DNA of 64,000 bases, taken from NCBI RefSeq assembly GCF_022682495.2, contig NC_071390.1, positions 153,302,583 to 153,366,582 on the forward strand, read 5' to 3'. Origin of the DNA: Desmodus rotundus. Its lineage: Eukaryota; Chordata; Mammalia; Chiroptera; Phyllostomidae. Shown one piece after another: positions 30,781 to 42,620 of the stretch. The notes under the pieces were generated by a model. The model did not search any database. It was not told the origin of the DNA and saw only the letters and a list, made by a program, of their open reading frames with translations. A program made the translations under genes and the position numbers. How positions within the stretch are numbered: the first letter of the stretch is position 1; every line of letters starts with the position of its first letter.

Positions 30781-33053
30781 TCAAGGAGATGAATGTGATT
30801 TTAAATTTCTTTGGTAATCTAAATCTAGTTGAGTGATGGAATATGTACCAAAAGAAATAAAATAAAATAAAATACTCTATTGACAGTGATAGAACTTCCA
30901 CATTGCATGGGGTAGGTTGGTTCAAGCAGCTACTTTCCATTTCTTTGGGTTAGTCACCTCACACCTGCTGTCCTAGACCATGTGGCTTTCAACCTTTAGC
31001 TGTGTCTCTGAGTTGGCCTACCTGGGACTGGTCTACCACGGGAGGGTCTACCACTGAGATTAATTCTAACCATTTGACCAGGATCTGACCCCTGAACTTC
31101 ACCCTTTAGCACACATTTCTCAGATAATGTACGCTAAAAACATAATGCCTGAATATAGGAAGAATTCAATACGTTAATAATTTTATTTTTGAACAAACTT
31201 TTGGAAATATGCTACACTCAGCATTTATGCTTCCTTTTTCTCATGATAACAAAATTTAGATGACCCAATATTTTAATGTTAAGTGGTCTTAAGTTTTAGT
31301 TTCACTTCTGAAAAATTTCAACATTTCAATTGGGGCTTCGTTTCCCAGGTGTATTGCATCTTTCAAGGAGGATACAGTATCGTGCCACTTTTCCTGTGAT
31401 GGTATTTTTAATGAAATAAACATATTGTGAGAAGAAACACACAAATACTCAGAGTACAGATTAATATAACTGAAATATTACCTTTACTTCAGAATTTAAA
31501 ACAGAGTATTACCTTGTAGGCTAGACGTATATTGCTTATATTAAGATACATAACCTTATTTGCTTGGTTCTTTGATTTGGCACGACTTAGTAAGTTCAAA
31601 TGTAATTTATTTTAATATTCATGGATTAATTAAGTTGTTTTTCTGCTAGATTTTAGGCTGCTTTTATTTCATTTTATAGTAGAGTGTGATTCCAGACATT
31701 CTATTAAATTAAATGGACTTGGAGAGAAACCAATTGTACAATTCAGTGGAAAACAAATCTTTAAAGATAAACTAATATGCTCTTGGAATTTTACAAATAA
31801 GTATCAGAACTTTGGAACCAATAAGTACATATCATAATTCTCATTACAGAAATTTAGAAACAATGTGATTGAAAAACTGATTAACCATATAAGTGGACAA
31901 TGATTATTTAAATTAGGCAATAAAATTTCAATTTACCCAATAATTTTAAATAAGTAATAGAATTTTCTTAATTAATCTTTTATTGTGAATAAAAGTAATA
32001 TCAGCAAAGCTCTGGTTCTCATAATAATGAATCATTCCAGGTATATGTACATTTTGTTAATATTTCTAATCCAAAAACAATAGATTGTATTTATTCTGCA
32101 TTTTCCCCGTACCTGTCAAACTCAGAAACAATAGAATAATTGTAAAAATAAAAACGTATATATCACACTGGGAAGTAAGAAAGGAGGATATCAATAAACA
32201 AGAAACTGAAATGAATTCTCTACAAAAAATTTTTTTAAAGTAGAAGTAGTGTTTCGAATTCATGACTCTGAGGAAAAGACAGCTAACACAGATGGTTGAT
32301 GCCACCCAGTGAAGCCCACACCCGTTTCTCGAAGATGCAGTTCAAAAGTAGACGATGCTGCAAAAATGTCACAATAAACTTAATCAGCACATGTTTAATA
32401 AAATCCAAGATTATGAAAGACTAACAAACTCAACAGAATTTGCATTAAAAACAGAGTTAATAGAACAGATAAGCACTGGTTTTATAATGTTATATTATAT
32501 CTGTCGGAGAAATAAAGCAAGAACTTACATCCTTGGAAATAAAAACAGGCAAATGTCAAACATAGAAAGGTGATTCTGGGAAGGGATTCTGGGAAAGCGT
32601 GTGTACAATTTTTGTAAAATTGTCTCGTTCGTTTTGAAAGGGATGCCTCAAAAATAATAGTAACTGGACTTCATTCTTCTTCTCCTTCCCATTTTTCTAA
32701 ATTCCAAGTTCCTTTCAGTTATTTTGGTTTTCTTTCTTTTTTTTTCTTTTTGCCTGAAACAGACTTTTTATTCATTCATTAGGAGATTCCAAAAATTTGC
32801 ATAATTACTTGCGTCTGTGAGTTAAATAAATTTTGGCTCTCACTGTTATTCTGTATTCTAAATTATAAATAAATAAATAAAGGCTAAATATAGCAAAGTA
32901 GACCCAAGTGCCTTAGCTTGTACATTCTTCTGCTTCCCATGAATACTGCACCATCATTTAACTCCTTGATTGCAGCATCAATTTTAATAGTCATCACATT
33001 CCATTTTTTCCTCCTCCTTGCTCTCCTGTGGACACTGCTTCTTCTGCACTCTT
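30781..33053. other. Long repeat-poor, AT-rich stretch
   Basis: No gene or clear transposon. A simple (AATAA)n-like run occurs near 30856-30873 and (AAAT)n near 32862-32880. Short open frames (72-79 codons near 32066-32573) lack any family resemblance. Confidence 0.45.
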
Positions 33054-33212
33054 CTTTTTTTTAAAGATTACATTTATTTATTTTTAGAGAGAGTGGGAGG
33101 GAGGAAGAAAGAGGGAGAGAAACATCTGATGTGGTAGAGAGACATCCATCAGTTGCCTCTCATATGCATCCTGTCCAGTCGCCCAAACAACTGAGCCACA
33201 CTGGTCAGGGCT
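33054..33212 (-). mobile_element. Ves-type bat SINE, internally deleted
   Basis: T-rich start TTTTTTTTTAAAGATTACATTTATTTATTTTTAGAGAGAG, then GGGAGGGAGGAAGAAAGAGGGAGAGAAACATC, and at the other end CAACTGAGCCACACTGGTCAGGGCT. These are the reverse complements of the Ves tail and of its tRNA-like 5' end. The middle (B box and following unit) is missing, so only about 160 bp remain. Confidence 0.8.
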
Positions 33213-33879
33213 CCTGTGCAGTCTTTTTAAGCAAGTAATTTATATGACACATACTCAACTTTAGACTGATGAACACCTATGAGCTTGTGAAATCCACTTT
33301 CATTGTCTTAGCTACATAGTTCTGCATGCCTCCTTCTGGATAGTATTAGCTTACTTCCTGGAATCCACATACAGTGAAAACTGTAATGTCTGGTTCACAG
33401 GCTCCTCCATTCCTACTGCATTTCAATGCAGATAACATCTCCTCCAGTATCGCCCATCCATGTAATGACACCCTCATACAGCCACACTGTGGGAACTTGC
33501 AATCACCCCAATTCTCCCATTTCCAAAATTATTTACTGAAACATTCCATTCACCAGCCCCAACTTCCGGCCCTTCCAGACTGCTTGTTTAAACATTTCCA
33601 CAAGCACTTTTCTTGTTTTTGCCTTATTGAGATTTTCAACTCACTGATTTCTCATCTTTCTCATTACCCATCATTACCTCCTTTCTTCACTTCCTTCTGT
33701 ATACAGCATAGATTGCATATTTTTATCATTGTCTTACCAGACTGAAACTCTGCCTCCTGGAGGAGCCCAACTGTTGTTGCCTGCACCTCCAGCTGGGCGA
33801 GGGAGCATTGCTGAGATGAACTACACAACCAGCTTGGAATGACAGTATTGTGACTTTGTAAACACTGCTTGAACTTTAA
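33213..33879. other. Unassigned sequence
   Basis: The stretch includes a 123-codon open frame (33374-33745) with no recognised domain. It is pyrimidine-rich and its composition resembles that of old repeats, so it is treated as chance. Confidence 0.4.
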
Positions 33880-34640
33880 ATGCCATTTTTGTATTCACCT
33901 AATTGTTCTACTTTCTGCAATAACAAGTTAATGCCTTTCCATTCTATCCAGACTCCTTTCCATTCTTACCACACTCAGCATAGTTTCAGAAGTCTTTTAT
34001 CTCCTGCAGAACATAAAAGCCAGTATTTTGGAACTCATTCAAACTCCCACCACTAAATGTAAATACCTCCCTGAATCCTCAACCATCCTTTTTTCCCCAT
34101 GTTTAAAACAGAGAAAACATTATTTCTCAGGAGCTGCCTAGAGCTTGCATTTTCTACACATTTCTTCACACTTTAACTTGCTGCAATCCAAATTATTGAA
34201 TTGAAAGTCACAGAACCACTTCAATGAAATTATTCTGGTTAAAAAAATGTAGGTGATCTTAATGTGTTAAGTGGCTTAATTTTCCAACAGTACGATTCTT
34301 TGTTTCATAATACATACCTCTTAGTTTCCTTCTTACACTTCTTTACAACTTAGCTTTTACATCTTTTTTTTCCCCCTTCAAAACCTATGTATTTTTCTAC
34401 TTTCTTTCCTTCTCAGCCCAACCTCCCCACATGATCTCATTTGTTTCCAGGACTTCAATCAATATTCACCAATACTTTTGTTCTGAGTTGTAGATTTCTA
34501 CAATTATTTGCTTACTTAACATTTATACTTGGACTTTCCAGAAGCATTTCGTATTTTATGTGGCCAAAAGTGAACTCATGACAAAACCCTTCTTGCTTTT
34601 TATGGTCTTCTATCCACCCCCAAAGAGGTTTTCAAGTAAG
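33880..34640 (-). repeat. Unnamed ancient mammalian repeat
   Basis: TTCTACAATTATTTGCTTACTTAACATTTATACTTGGACTTTCC, GTGGCCAAAAGTGAACTCATGAC and AACCCTTCTTGC match the reverse strand of the same old repeat as 49480-50470 (pattern: tgcctactcaacatctccacttgga...tgtccaaaactgaactcctgat). It is decayed. Confidence 0.4.
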
Positions 34641-37600
34641 AAATATGGAAGATCTTCTTGCTACTGATTCCCCAAGCCTTCTGTACTGTTTCACTTCACT
34701 TATCGATAGATGTTATTTATTCCCATCCCCACCTTACTTATTTATCTTCTGAATACAGAAATAACCTTCCTATACTAGTTTGCCTTTATTCAAACATTTG
34801 ACTAATTAATGGCTTGATAATTGAAGGGTAAATGAGTCATTCCAATGATTACTGTTGGAAAAATATATTCTCTACTTAGAAATTAACTCCTAATCTAAGA
34901 TCTGAAACCAATTTATTTATTTATTTATTTATTGGATACTTAACAGGTATTTTGGCCTTAGGTCCTCCTTTGCTTGATATTATGTAACTCTAGGGACTCC
35001 TTTTGGATTGATTCATGAAGTTCTCTCTCATAACTCTCATAAAGTTCATCTACAGTATGAGAGAAAGATTGAAAAATCTTTGTAGTACCAGAATGGGGAT
35101 ATTGACTGTTTGCCAAGGTCAACTGCTCTAAGCCTTAGGATAACCTCTTCATGCTACCAGAGAAATTAGATTTCTATGACCAAGATTAGTGAATAATGTC
35201 CTTTTGCAAAGGGTCAGCTCTGCTTGCTCATCATTGCTGGAATTTCCACATACGTATATGGAACTGACAATTACTTATCCTCTAGAACATGATTCTGTAC
35301 TTTGATGATTTGGGATTTGGCTATCTGCAACAACTTGGAATTTATACAAGTTCTTCTCTTTTTCCATACCCTGCTCCTTTCACAGTCTGATTTTATATTC
35401 CCTGTCTTGATTGGGGGATGGTATCCTGAGACATCTCCTGCTCAGGGTCCTGCTTACCTGGTCCTCACTCCCTTGGAGAAATGGAGTCATCTGGGAGCCC
35501 CATTCTTGGTTCTTGTGTCCTTGATTCCTGCTGGAAACTTCTGGCACTGAGCTTCTGGCAAGTTGCTTTTACATTCCACTGTACAACCGAGTTCTTCTGC
35601 CCATATTTAATACTGGAAGCTTCCTTGCAACTTGTTACTGATCCTGGGGAAGTTATGTTCATTTCATTACTGGCCCTTGGTTATAACATGCAGGGCTCAT
35701 GGATTTTGTGTTTATTTTGATCTGATTGAAAAGTCATATGTGACCAATAAAGAATATTTAGAATGTCTAGAAAAGCTTTCAGTCACAGTAATACAACACA
35801 AATATACATATATACTCACAGTCAGGAGTAGCATTAAATTGAGGTAAAAAGGTCAAAATCTTGGATTTTAGAAAAATTTTGAAATCACCCAATACTTTGA
35901 TACACATCGAATATACTATACACAGTCTGACACATTATTACTGCTACTTGTAGGCCAAGTGAAATTAATGTGAAGGTAATTTAATCAGCTAAGGGGACTC
36001 AGCTGGTGACATAGTTAATATACAGATTAGGAAATTATAATAAATATTATTCATGTTTTATTTTATTTAAATGTTTTTCAAAATAGTAATTGTTTTCCTT
36101 TTTTGCTGAACAAAAATATCTATACAAAGATGGGATCTATATATCAATAGTACAAAACTGAAGATGCATATAAAATGAAATAATAAAATCCAAAGTGAAA
36201 TAATATAATCCAATGTACAGAAATACAAATTCAAATAATACAAATGTACATGAAATAGTCTAGCCAAGTTAATATTATATTGTTATTTAAAGAACAAAGT
36301 GAACTTTTAACTGTTCCTATGGGGGAATTTTAGGAACAGTTTCATGTTACAATGAAATATCTGGTATCTAGAGAACTTATTTAAGGCCACCATTTATTTA
36401 TTAAAAGAATATTGATCCTCTCGTTAAATTCTGTCACACCCTTTAACTGATACGGCATAAAGTTACTGGGTGCATTTCTTGCATTCTCTTATCGGATGGA
36501 AAGCACTTTTTGTTTTTCCCCGGAAGGCCCAATCCCAAGTAGGTATGAGAGTCTAAGTAATGAAAGTCAGCCCCTTCTAGAAGTCATGCACAATTTAGCC
36601 GTCCCCCCTTTATATTGTTCTTCCCAGGTCCTGCCCTCTCAATACATTTTCTGGAACACTTTTACTGCAATTTCTGCTTTGCTAGAAAATGACTCACCTA
36701 TTTCTTGAGATAAATTATATCGCCTTTCCTACTTCACAGCTGAGAATAACTAAATAGTGAGCTAAGTAGCCCAAATAGAGCTTTCAACTTGATCATTACT
36801 TTGGAATTATGCCAGGTTCTCCTGAGTATTAACTGTTTTATTCTTCATTGCAGTTTAAATTCTGGCTATTTTAGATTTACCGATAGGAAAATTCAGATGT
36901 TTCACAGGGATTTGGAGAATGAATTTTTCATGTTAATAAGATTTACTATGTCTTAGAAAATAAGTTAAATATTGTGTGTGGTTTAATAAGACCCAAAGAA
37001 GAGAACTGAAGGGAATATCTTTATATGTACACAGAAACTTCTTTATAATAGAAGTTTTTAAAATGTAGTTTGATTTCTAATTTCCCCAATAGATCAACTC
37101 ACCTTATTTGCTTTCACTTACCCACCTAAAAGAGCAACATATAGTCCATTCATTGGGTTTTTCCTTATTTTTATTTCTGACACTACTCCACATTTCCCCA
37201 TTCTCTGCCCTGCCACCTTTGCACCCTTACTCCTTCCTGACTGCTGCTCCCTCTTCCGTCTGGTTATCACCATATTGGCCCTGTCGTCTTCTCTGTGAAT
37301 GGAGTTCAGAACAGCTGCATTTGAATTCAGTAATGGGTCCAATTAACTTTATTTCTTTAAGACATAGAATAAGATATAAAATGGGGCCAGGCTGCTCTCT
37401 CAATGGAATTTTTAATGAACAGTTCAAATACCTACCTTACTGCTTTGTGCTTTCCTTCCCTCCTGGGGGCCATGACCTAAGAACAGGGAAGAATCTGTAA
37501 CTTGATCTCATTAAACCCGGGAGCAGAGTTTATCACCGAGTACATCATCTTTTTTTGTTTGATTTTGCTTTGGCTCTCTGCTGATGCTCTGTGGGAGCCA

Positions 37601-38299
37601 GTGCTAAATATGGTTGTTTTATATTTAATTTCTAGCCATTAATGGCTTACTTTTCTTATTTATAAAAGTAGCTACCTTGCTAAAAGAAAAGTGTTGACCA
37701 GGATTTGTGGTGTGTTCACCAAAGTTTTAATTGATGGATGATAGCATATTAAAGATGCTGAGTACATAAACCTGTACATATCCTTTCTTGTAACAATGAA
37801 ATTAAACTTCATGCTGACAAAGCCTTCTCTGTCAAGAGAACTCAACATGCACCTCACCTTTTCTTAGCAAGTCCACAGGAAAAAGCCACGCTTCTACCTG
37901 TATCTGTTGGGTGCCCAACAGGATATACACTTAATTGAGATGAGCGTATGATTTATTGGTCAAATGAGGACACTTTGGAGTAGAAAATAAGATGTTATTA
38001 ATCATTAAGTAAGACAAAAATAGGGAAATTCCAAGAAAATAAAGATATAAAGTAGGCCAAATAAATTACTGAACTTTAATTTTGAGAAGTGAAACCCGAG
38101 TTTCATGATTACCAGATCTCTCCAGAGATACTCTGTTCAAAAATATTTCAGAATTACTTAAATGAAACCCCAGTGTAGCTATTCCACACTTTCAATAAAA
38201 GCAAAATACTCTGTAAATTTGCCAAGGAATGTAACATGCTTTTGCTTGATTTTCAGGGGTTTCTCCTTGCTCTTGTCCAATAAGTTCTTTGCTTTGTCC
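34641..38299. other. Long stretch with no gene
   Basis: AT-rich, with an (ATTT)n run at about 34911-34933. A block near 37500-37690 is of average complexity with TAAT cores. The 130-codon open frame at 37108-37500 has a hydrophobic, low-complexity start and no recognisable domain, so it is not annotated as a gene. Confidence 0.4.
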
Positions 38300-38450
38300 A
38301 CTTGTTTTGTCAGGATTATGGAGGTATAATTTACATACAGTATAACATATTCTTTTTAGGTATACATCCACATGACTTTCCCCACCAATATCATCAAGAT
38401 TTAGAATAGATCCATTACCTTACACAGTTTCTTTATACCCTTTAGTAGTC
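38300..38450 (-). mobile_element. L1 (old, L1M-type) 3' end fragment
   Basis: GGAGGTATAATTTACATACAGTATAACATATTC, CATCATATT-like ACCAATATCATCAAGATTTAGAATAG and CCTTTAGTAGTCGCC follow the reverse strand of old mammalian L1 3' ends (gagatataattcacataccataaaattca...agcagtcactcc). Confidence 0.6.
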
Positions 38451-38953
38451 GCCAATGGAGGATTTTTCTCAAAGTCCTTGTTCCACTCTTAGAGTCAGTC
38501 ATCCCTGTACGCCTGTGCTGCAGAGGACATCTCTTACACAGCTTTTGCCCTTAACACAAGGTTGGACTCCTATGGCTTGTACTTGGTGCTTGTGCAACTG
38601 GAGATGCGGTTGTCCACCTGCAGTCTTAGGTAGGCCACCTGTGGCATCAGAAGTAGGGTTCTCTCAGTGTTCCAGCTCTTCCTTTCTATGGCAGGCAGTC
38701 AAATGGTGCCTTGTCTCTACCCAGATGTAGGAGATGTCTACTAGCATTGGTGTGAGGTGCTGCGCTCAGGACTGTTAGCTGTCCCTGCTCCTGGGGTAGA
38801 GGGCAGTTCTCCCCTCCAGTAATAATGGGCTTTGCCTTCACTTGGAAGTGATACTTTGTTGCCCCACCTTCAGAGATTTAAAGTTTTAGAGAGGAGATGG
38901 AGCTTTGTGACTTTCCCAGGGAGAAAGTCCTGCATCCCTAAATAATAATAATA

Positions 38954-38986
<33 letters not shown>

Positions 38987-39750
38987 CAAAGACCTCATCT
39001 CTCCACTCATCCCCAGTCTTTTTTACGAACACCCAACACAGGTCTATAGACAAGACTCTCCCGGTAGACAGAAATTCCTCTCGTTTTGACAGCAACAGGT
39101 ACTCTATATGGTTTTATTACCCCACAGACAACCTTTGCAACTTTATTAAAAGTTTAGCTGAGTTCTACTTGCTTGTGTAGTGGCACTATCTGTTCTCATA
39201 CTCTGATCGTCTGTGATAAGCCAATCTTGCTTCTTGCTTCGGGAAGCCTGTTCATCCTCCTTGGTTCTCAGGCTTCTTGTTTGATTTGGGAGTTCAGATC
39301 CCTGATGCACTAACAAAAGTTATTTTGTGGTTTACTCATCCAGCTGTTTCTCACTGTTATTAAGGTAGTTGCAACATTTTTTCCCAGAATTTCACATCCT
39401 AGGCATCAAGGGAAATGCCAGTGAGTTCTTAAATCCTAAAAATATATGAAACAATTAAATGAAAGAATGAAGAAAAGAATGAAACCATTCTAAGCGTGGA
39501 CACTTACGATGGAAGCCTCTTCATGTCTTATAGACAAGATATGTGCAACAGAGTCATTTCTTTTAGATGTTGCCCGTAAGCATTGGATTTATTAAAACAT
39601 AGTTAACCTGAAAAACATGGTGTTTTTGTTGTTATTATATCATTGGAATACTGCCTGCTTTAAGAATTGTTTTTAAAATACTTGACCCAGGTTTACAAAA
39701 CATGTTAGGAAGTGGAGGGAGGATCTCTGTCTCTATATACATATTATTTC
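38451..39750. other. Unassigned G+C-richer block and simple repeat
   Basis: 38470-38900 is G+C-richer than its surroundings and unidentified. An (AAT)n microsatellite lies at 38940-38986. Nothing is recognised from 38990 to 39750. Confidence 0.4.
38940..38986. repeat. (AAT)n microsatellite
   Basis: About 15 near-perfect AAT units with one interruption (AATAATAATAAATAAT). Confidence 0.9.
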
Positions 39751-40309
39751 AATTGTCCAAAACATTTGATTGTTGGTTTTTTTTCTTTAAGATGGCTCTA
39801 GTAGCACTTATTTGTCTTTGCCTTCATTCAAAACTACTTTGTTAGATTGCACTAAAAATCTAACCGTTATATCAGCATGCATTTAAAACAAAACTTATCA
39901 AAATTGGTGAATATTTGTGTAGCCATTTTAATATTGAAGATGGAAGAAAATGAAAACATTTTCAGCATATTATGCTTTATTATTCCAAAAAAGATAAAAA
40001 TACAGCTGAAATGCAGGAAAAGATACGTGCAGTGTATGGAGAAAGTGCCGTGACGGATTGTACATGTCAGAAGTGGTTTGCAAATTTTCATTCTGGAGAT
40101 TTCTTGCTGGACCAATACCTATGTTAGGGTACACCAGTTGAATTTGATAGCAATGAAATCAAGACATTAATTGAGAATGATCAATGTTATACCACATGGG
40201 ATATATTCAACATACTCAAAATATCCAAATCAATAAGGTTATTGGTGAAAATGAAAAATGTGTCATTTACTTTATGGGGAAAAAAAACATACAGACTTTT
40301 GGCCAACTT
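39751..40309 (+). mobile_element. Mariner deletion derivative, family 1, copy 2
   Basis: The copy aligns end to end with 13425-13972, including AAGATGGCTCTAGTAGCACTT, ATCAGCATGCATTTAAAA, the decayed transposase start ATGGAAGAAAATGAAAAC (near 39939) and the final CTTTTGGCCAACTT. The two copies share the same internal junction (CCAAATCAA.AAGGTTATTGGTGAA.ATGAAAAATGTGTC region, near 40230-40262). They therefore descend from one deletion derivative. The catalytic region is absent and several stops break the rest. The ends are more decayed than in copy 1. Confidence 0.75.
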
Positions 40310-42620
40310 AAAATAATGGATTTTATTGAATTGACTTGTCCAGATTCTTTTCACTTGATAATTTTGGGCAATTTTCACCTCCAACTCCTATCCTTTTACT
40401 ATAGAAGCATTTTATTATGAAACAGTAAGGTCTTTTAAAATTACATGGTAGATCATATGTCCATAATTCTCAGATCATCTCCCTCAATTATTTCCCTTAT
40501 CATTATGCTGTTTTCTGTCAAATTATTTCTTAATTAAAGTCCTTTACTCCATCTAAGCATTTGCTTAAAATTTTCACCATTGATGTCTTGATTTACAATC
40601 TAAAATAATAGCCATCTTTCCCAATATCACCATTTATTCTGTTACATTGTCCTTTGGTTTTCCTCAGAGCATATTGCAACATAACATTATATATTTTTTC
40701 CACCAAGTAATACGGGGCCTTTATTTTTAACCCAACATCTCTACATCAGTAGCATAAGAGTAATCCTTAGAACTGACTACTAGAGTAAATAATGGCAAAA
40801 CAAACAGATATTTAATGTAAATCCACAGGAGGTTAAGATTCAACTCCGGCTAAAAAGTCTGTTACAAACCCTCTCAGCTTTGCATCTGTCTATTCTGAGG
40901 TCTTTCCTTCAGTGCTGCTATTGTCCAACAGGGCTTGGTGTTGGCAGGCAGTGCAAACCAATACAGCTTTCTCAAACCTTGTAATCCTGCCGGACTCCAT
41001 CTTATCAGCGGACCTCTTGACACCAACGTGACTGACAGCCATGTGTCCTTCACCAGCCGTGGGAGACTACTGTACTTGCCTCAGCAACTCAGTCAGACGC
41101 ACAATAAGACTCAGGAATTGTCAGTAGCAGCCTTGAGGTCAGAACTGCTCAGGGCAAAATAATGACCTCATGATACTGAAGAAATTCAAGGTATTTGCCC
41201 GGTGTCATAGCCCTGATGTTGCCAGCGGACCTGACACATGCAGCAGACAACATTAATGAAAAAGTGGTTACCTTGGAAGAACAATTCTGTCTCACCTACA
41301 GGAATTAAATGACAGGAGGCTAGGGCATCGTGGTGCACGTAAATTTATCCTGATACTAGAAAAGTACCTGGTCGTCAGGCAGATTTGAAGAGCAGATGCT
41401 CACAAAGTATTTGTGAAGAAATGAATTAATGAAACCAAGTACAATTCTTAGCAAAATTCATAATATTAAAAAAGCTACTTAAAAATGTACAACAGCATTA
41501 AACCATCAGCTGCTATATGAATCCAACGAGTCCCTTTTCTACACAAATAATTTCCAACACTTAAAAGTTCCTCCGTTTTACTCAATATAGTTGTTTATGT
41601 GCGAGTTTCCTTCTCATGCCCTTGCACATTTTTCTTTTCTTTTAGTCCAACAGGGACACAAGAGGATTACTTAAATTCTTATATTGATATCTGATGTGTT
41701 TGGACATTTTTCTGGATTACTCTGAAACACATGAATTCCATAAGAAAAATCGAAGAGAAAAATATATAGATACTTTGTAACTGATTCCTACTTAAAATGA
41801 CAGAATACATGAATTGCTTAAGCAATAAACAAATAAATTAATTAAAATAACCATGTTTTTCTTTTCCGTATTGCATGGTTCTCTTTGTTCTTCTGTAGAC
41901 ATTTTGTCTGGAAAAATAGCACTGATTTTCTTCCTCTGAGTTGCGTTCTCCCAAATGAATTTGCTAAGCCCTTCCTCCTGGGCCCATGTCACATTGTGCC
42001 ACCTCCCAGTGGCAGCTGTAAATGATGAAGCTGACTGTGCTTCATCTATTTAAATTGCAATCCTTACATTGCTAAATAAAATGCACCATGATTCAGGGAG
42101 TAAAATCTAGAGATAATAGCCTTTGATATTAGCATTTTTCACTAAAAAAAGTAAGAATCACTACACATATTGTTAGGCTCAAGCATCTATTAAAACTATT
42201 TCCTAAGGGATTAATAAATCAAAAATGATATTCAGATGCTCTCTTTACATGATGAACTCACCTCCATTGAAATAGCAATGAAAATTAGCCATAAATCTTG
42301 AAATCAAGGAAAAGTCAATTATGGGGTGAAATGCCAAATCTGATAAACCCTGTTAACTCTTTCCTTCTTTAAACTTATTTCAAATACTCACATAAAAACT
42401 TTGTTTATTATTTTCTTTTTATTTGTAATGACTTTTCTATTATAGACCTAACACTTCATATTTTTTAAAAATGTGGAAAATGCACACATATAGAAAGAAG
42501 AGAAAGGGGAATTGGTTAAAAATATCACCATCTAAGAGTGATTAATTTTTGTGTACACATATTATATTTCAGCTCACACTTAATCATGGAACTTAAGAAA
42601 TTTTTCAGTTACTCTTCCCT
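40310..42620. other. Unassigned sequence
   Basis: A G+C-richer block at about 40850-41330 includes a 75-codon frame (40935-41162) with no known domain. I do not recognise it as a repeat. The remainder is AT-rich and empty. Confidence 0.35.

Noticed and set aside
33374..33745. 123-codon open frame as a gene candidate
   Set aside because: No domain, H/S/F-rich composition from pyrimidine-rich DNA, and no flanking gene signals.
37108..37500. 130-codon open frame with a hydrophobic start resembling a signal peptide
   Set aside because: The L/F/S-rich start is what T/C-rich DNA gives by chance. There is no recognisable domain, no splice context and overlapping frames on the other strand.
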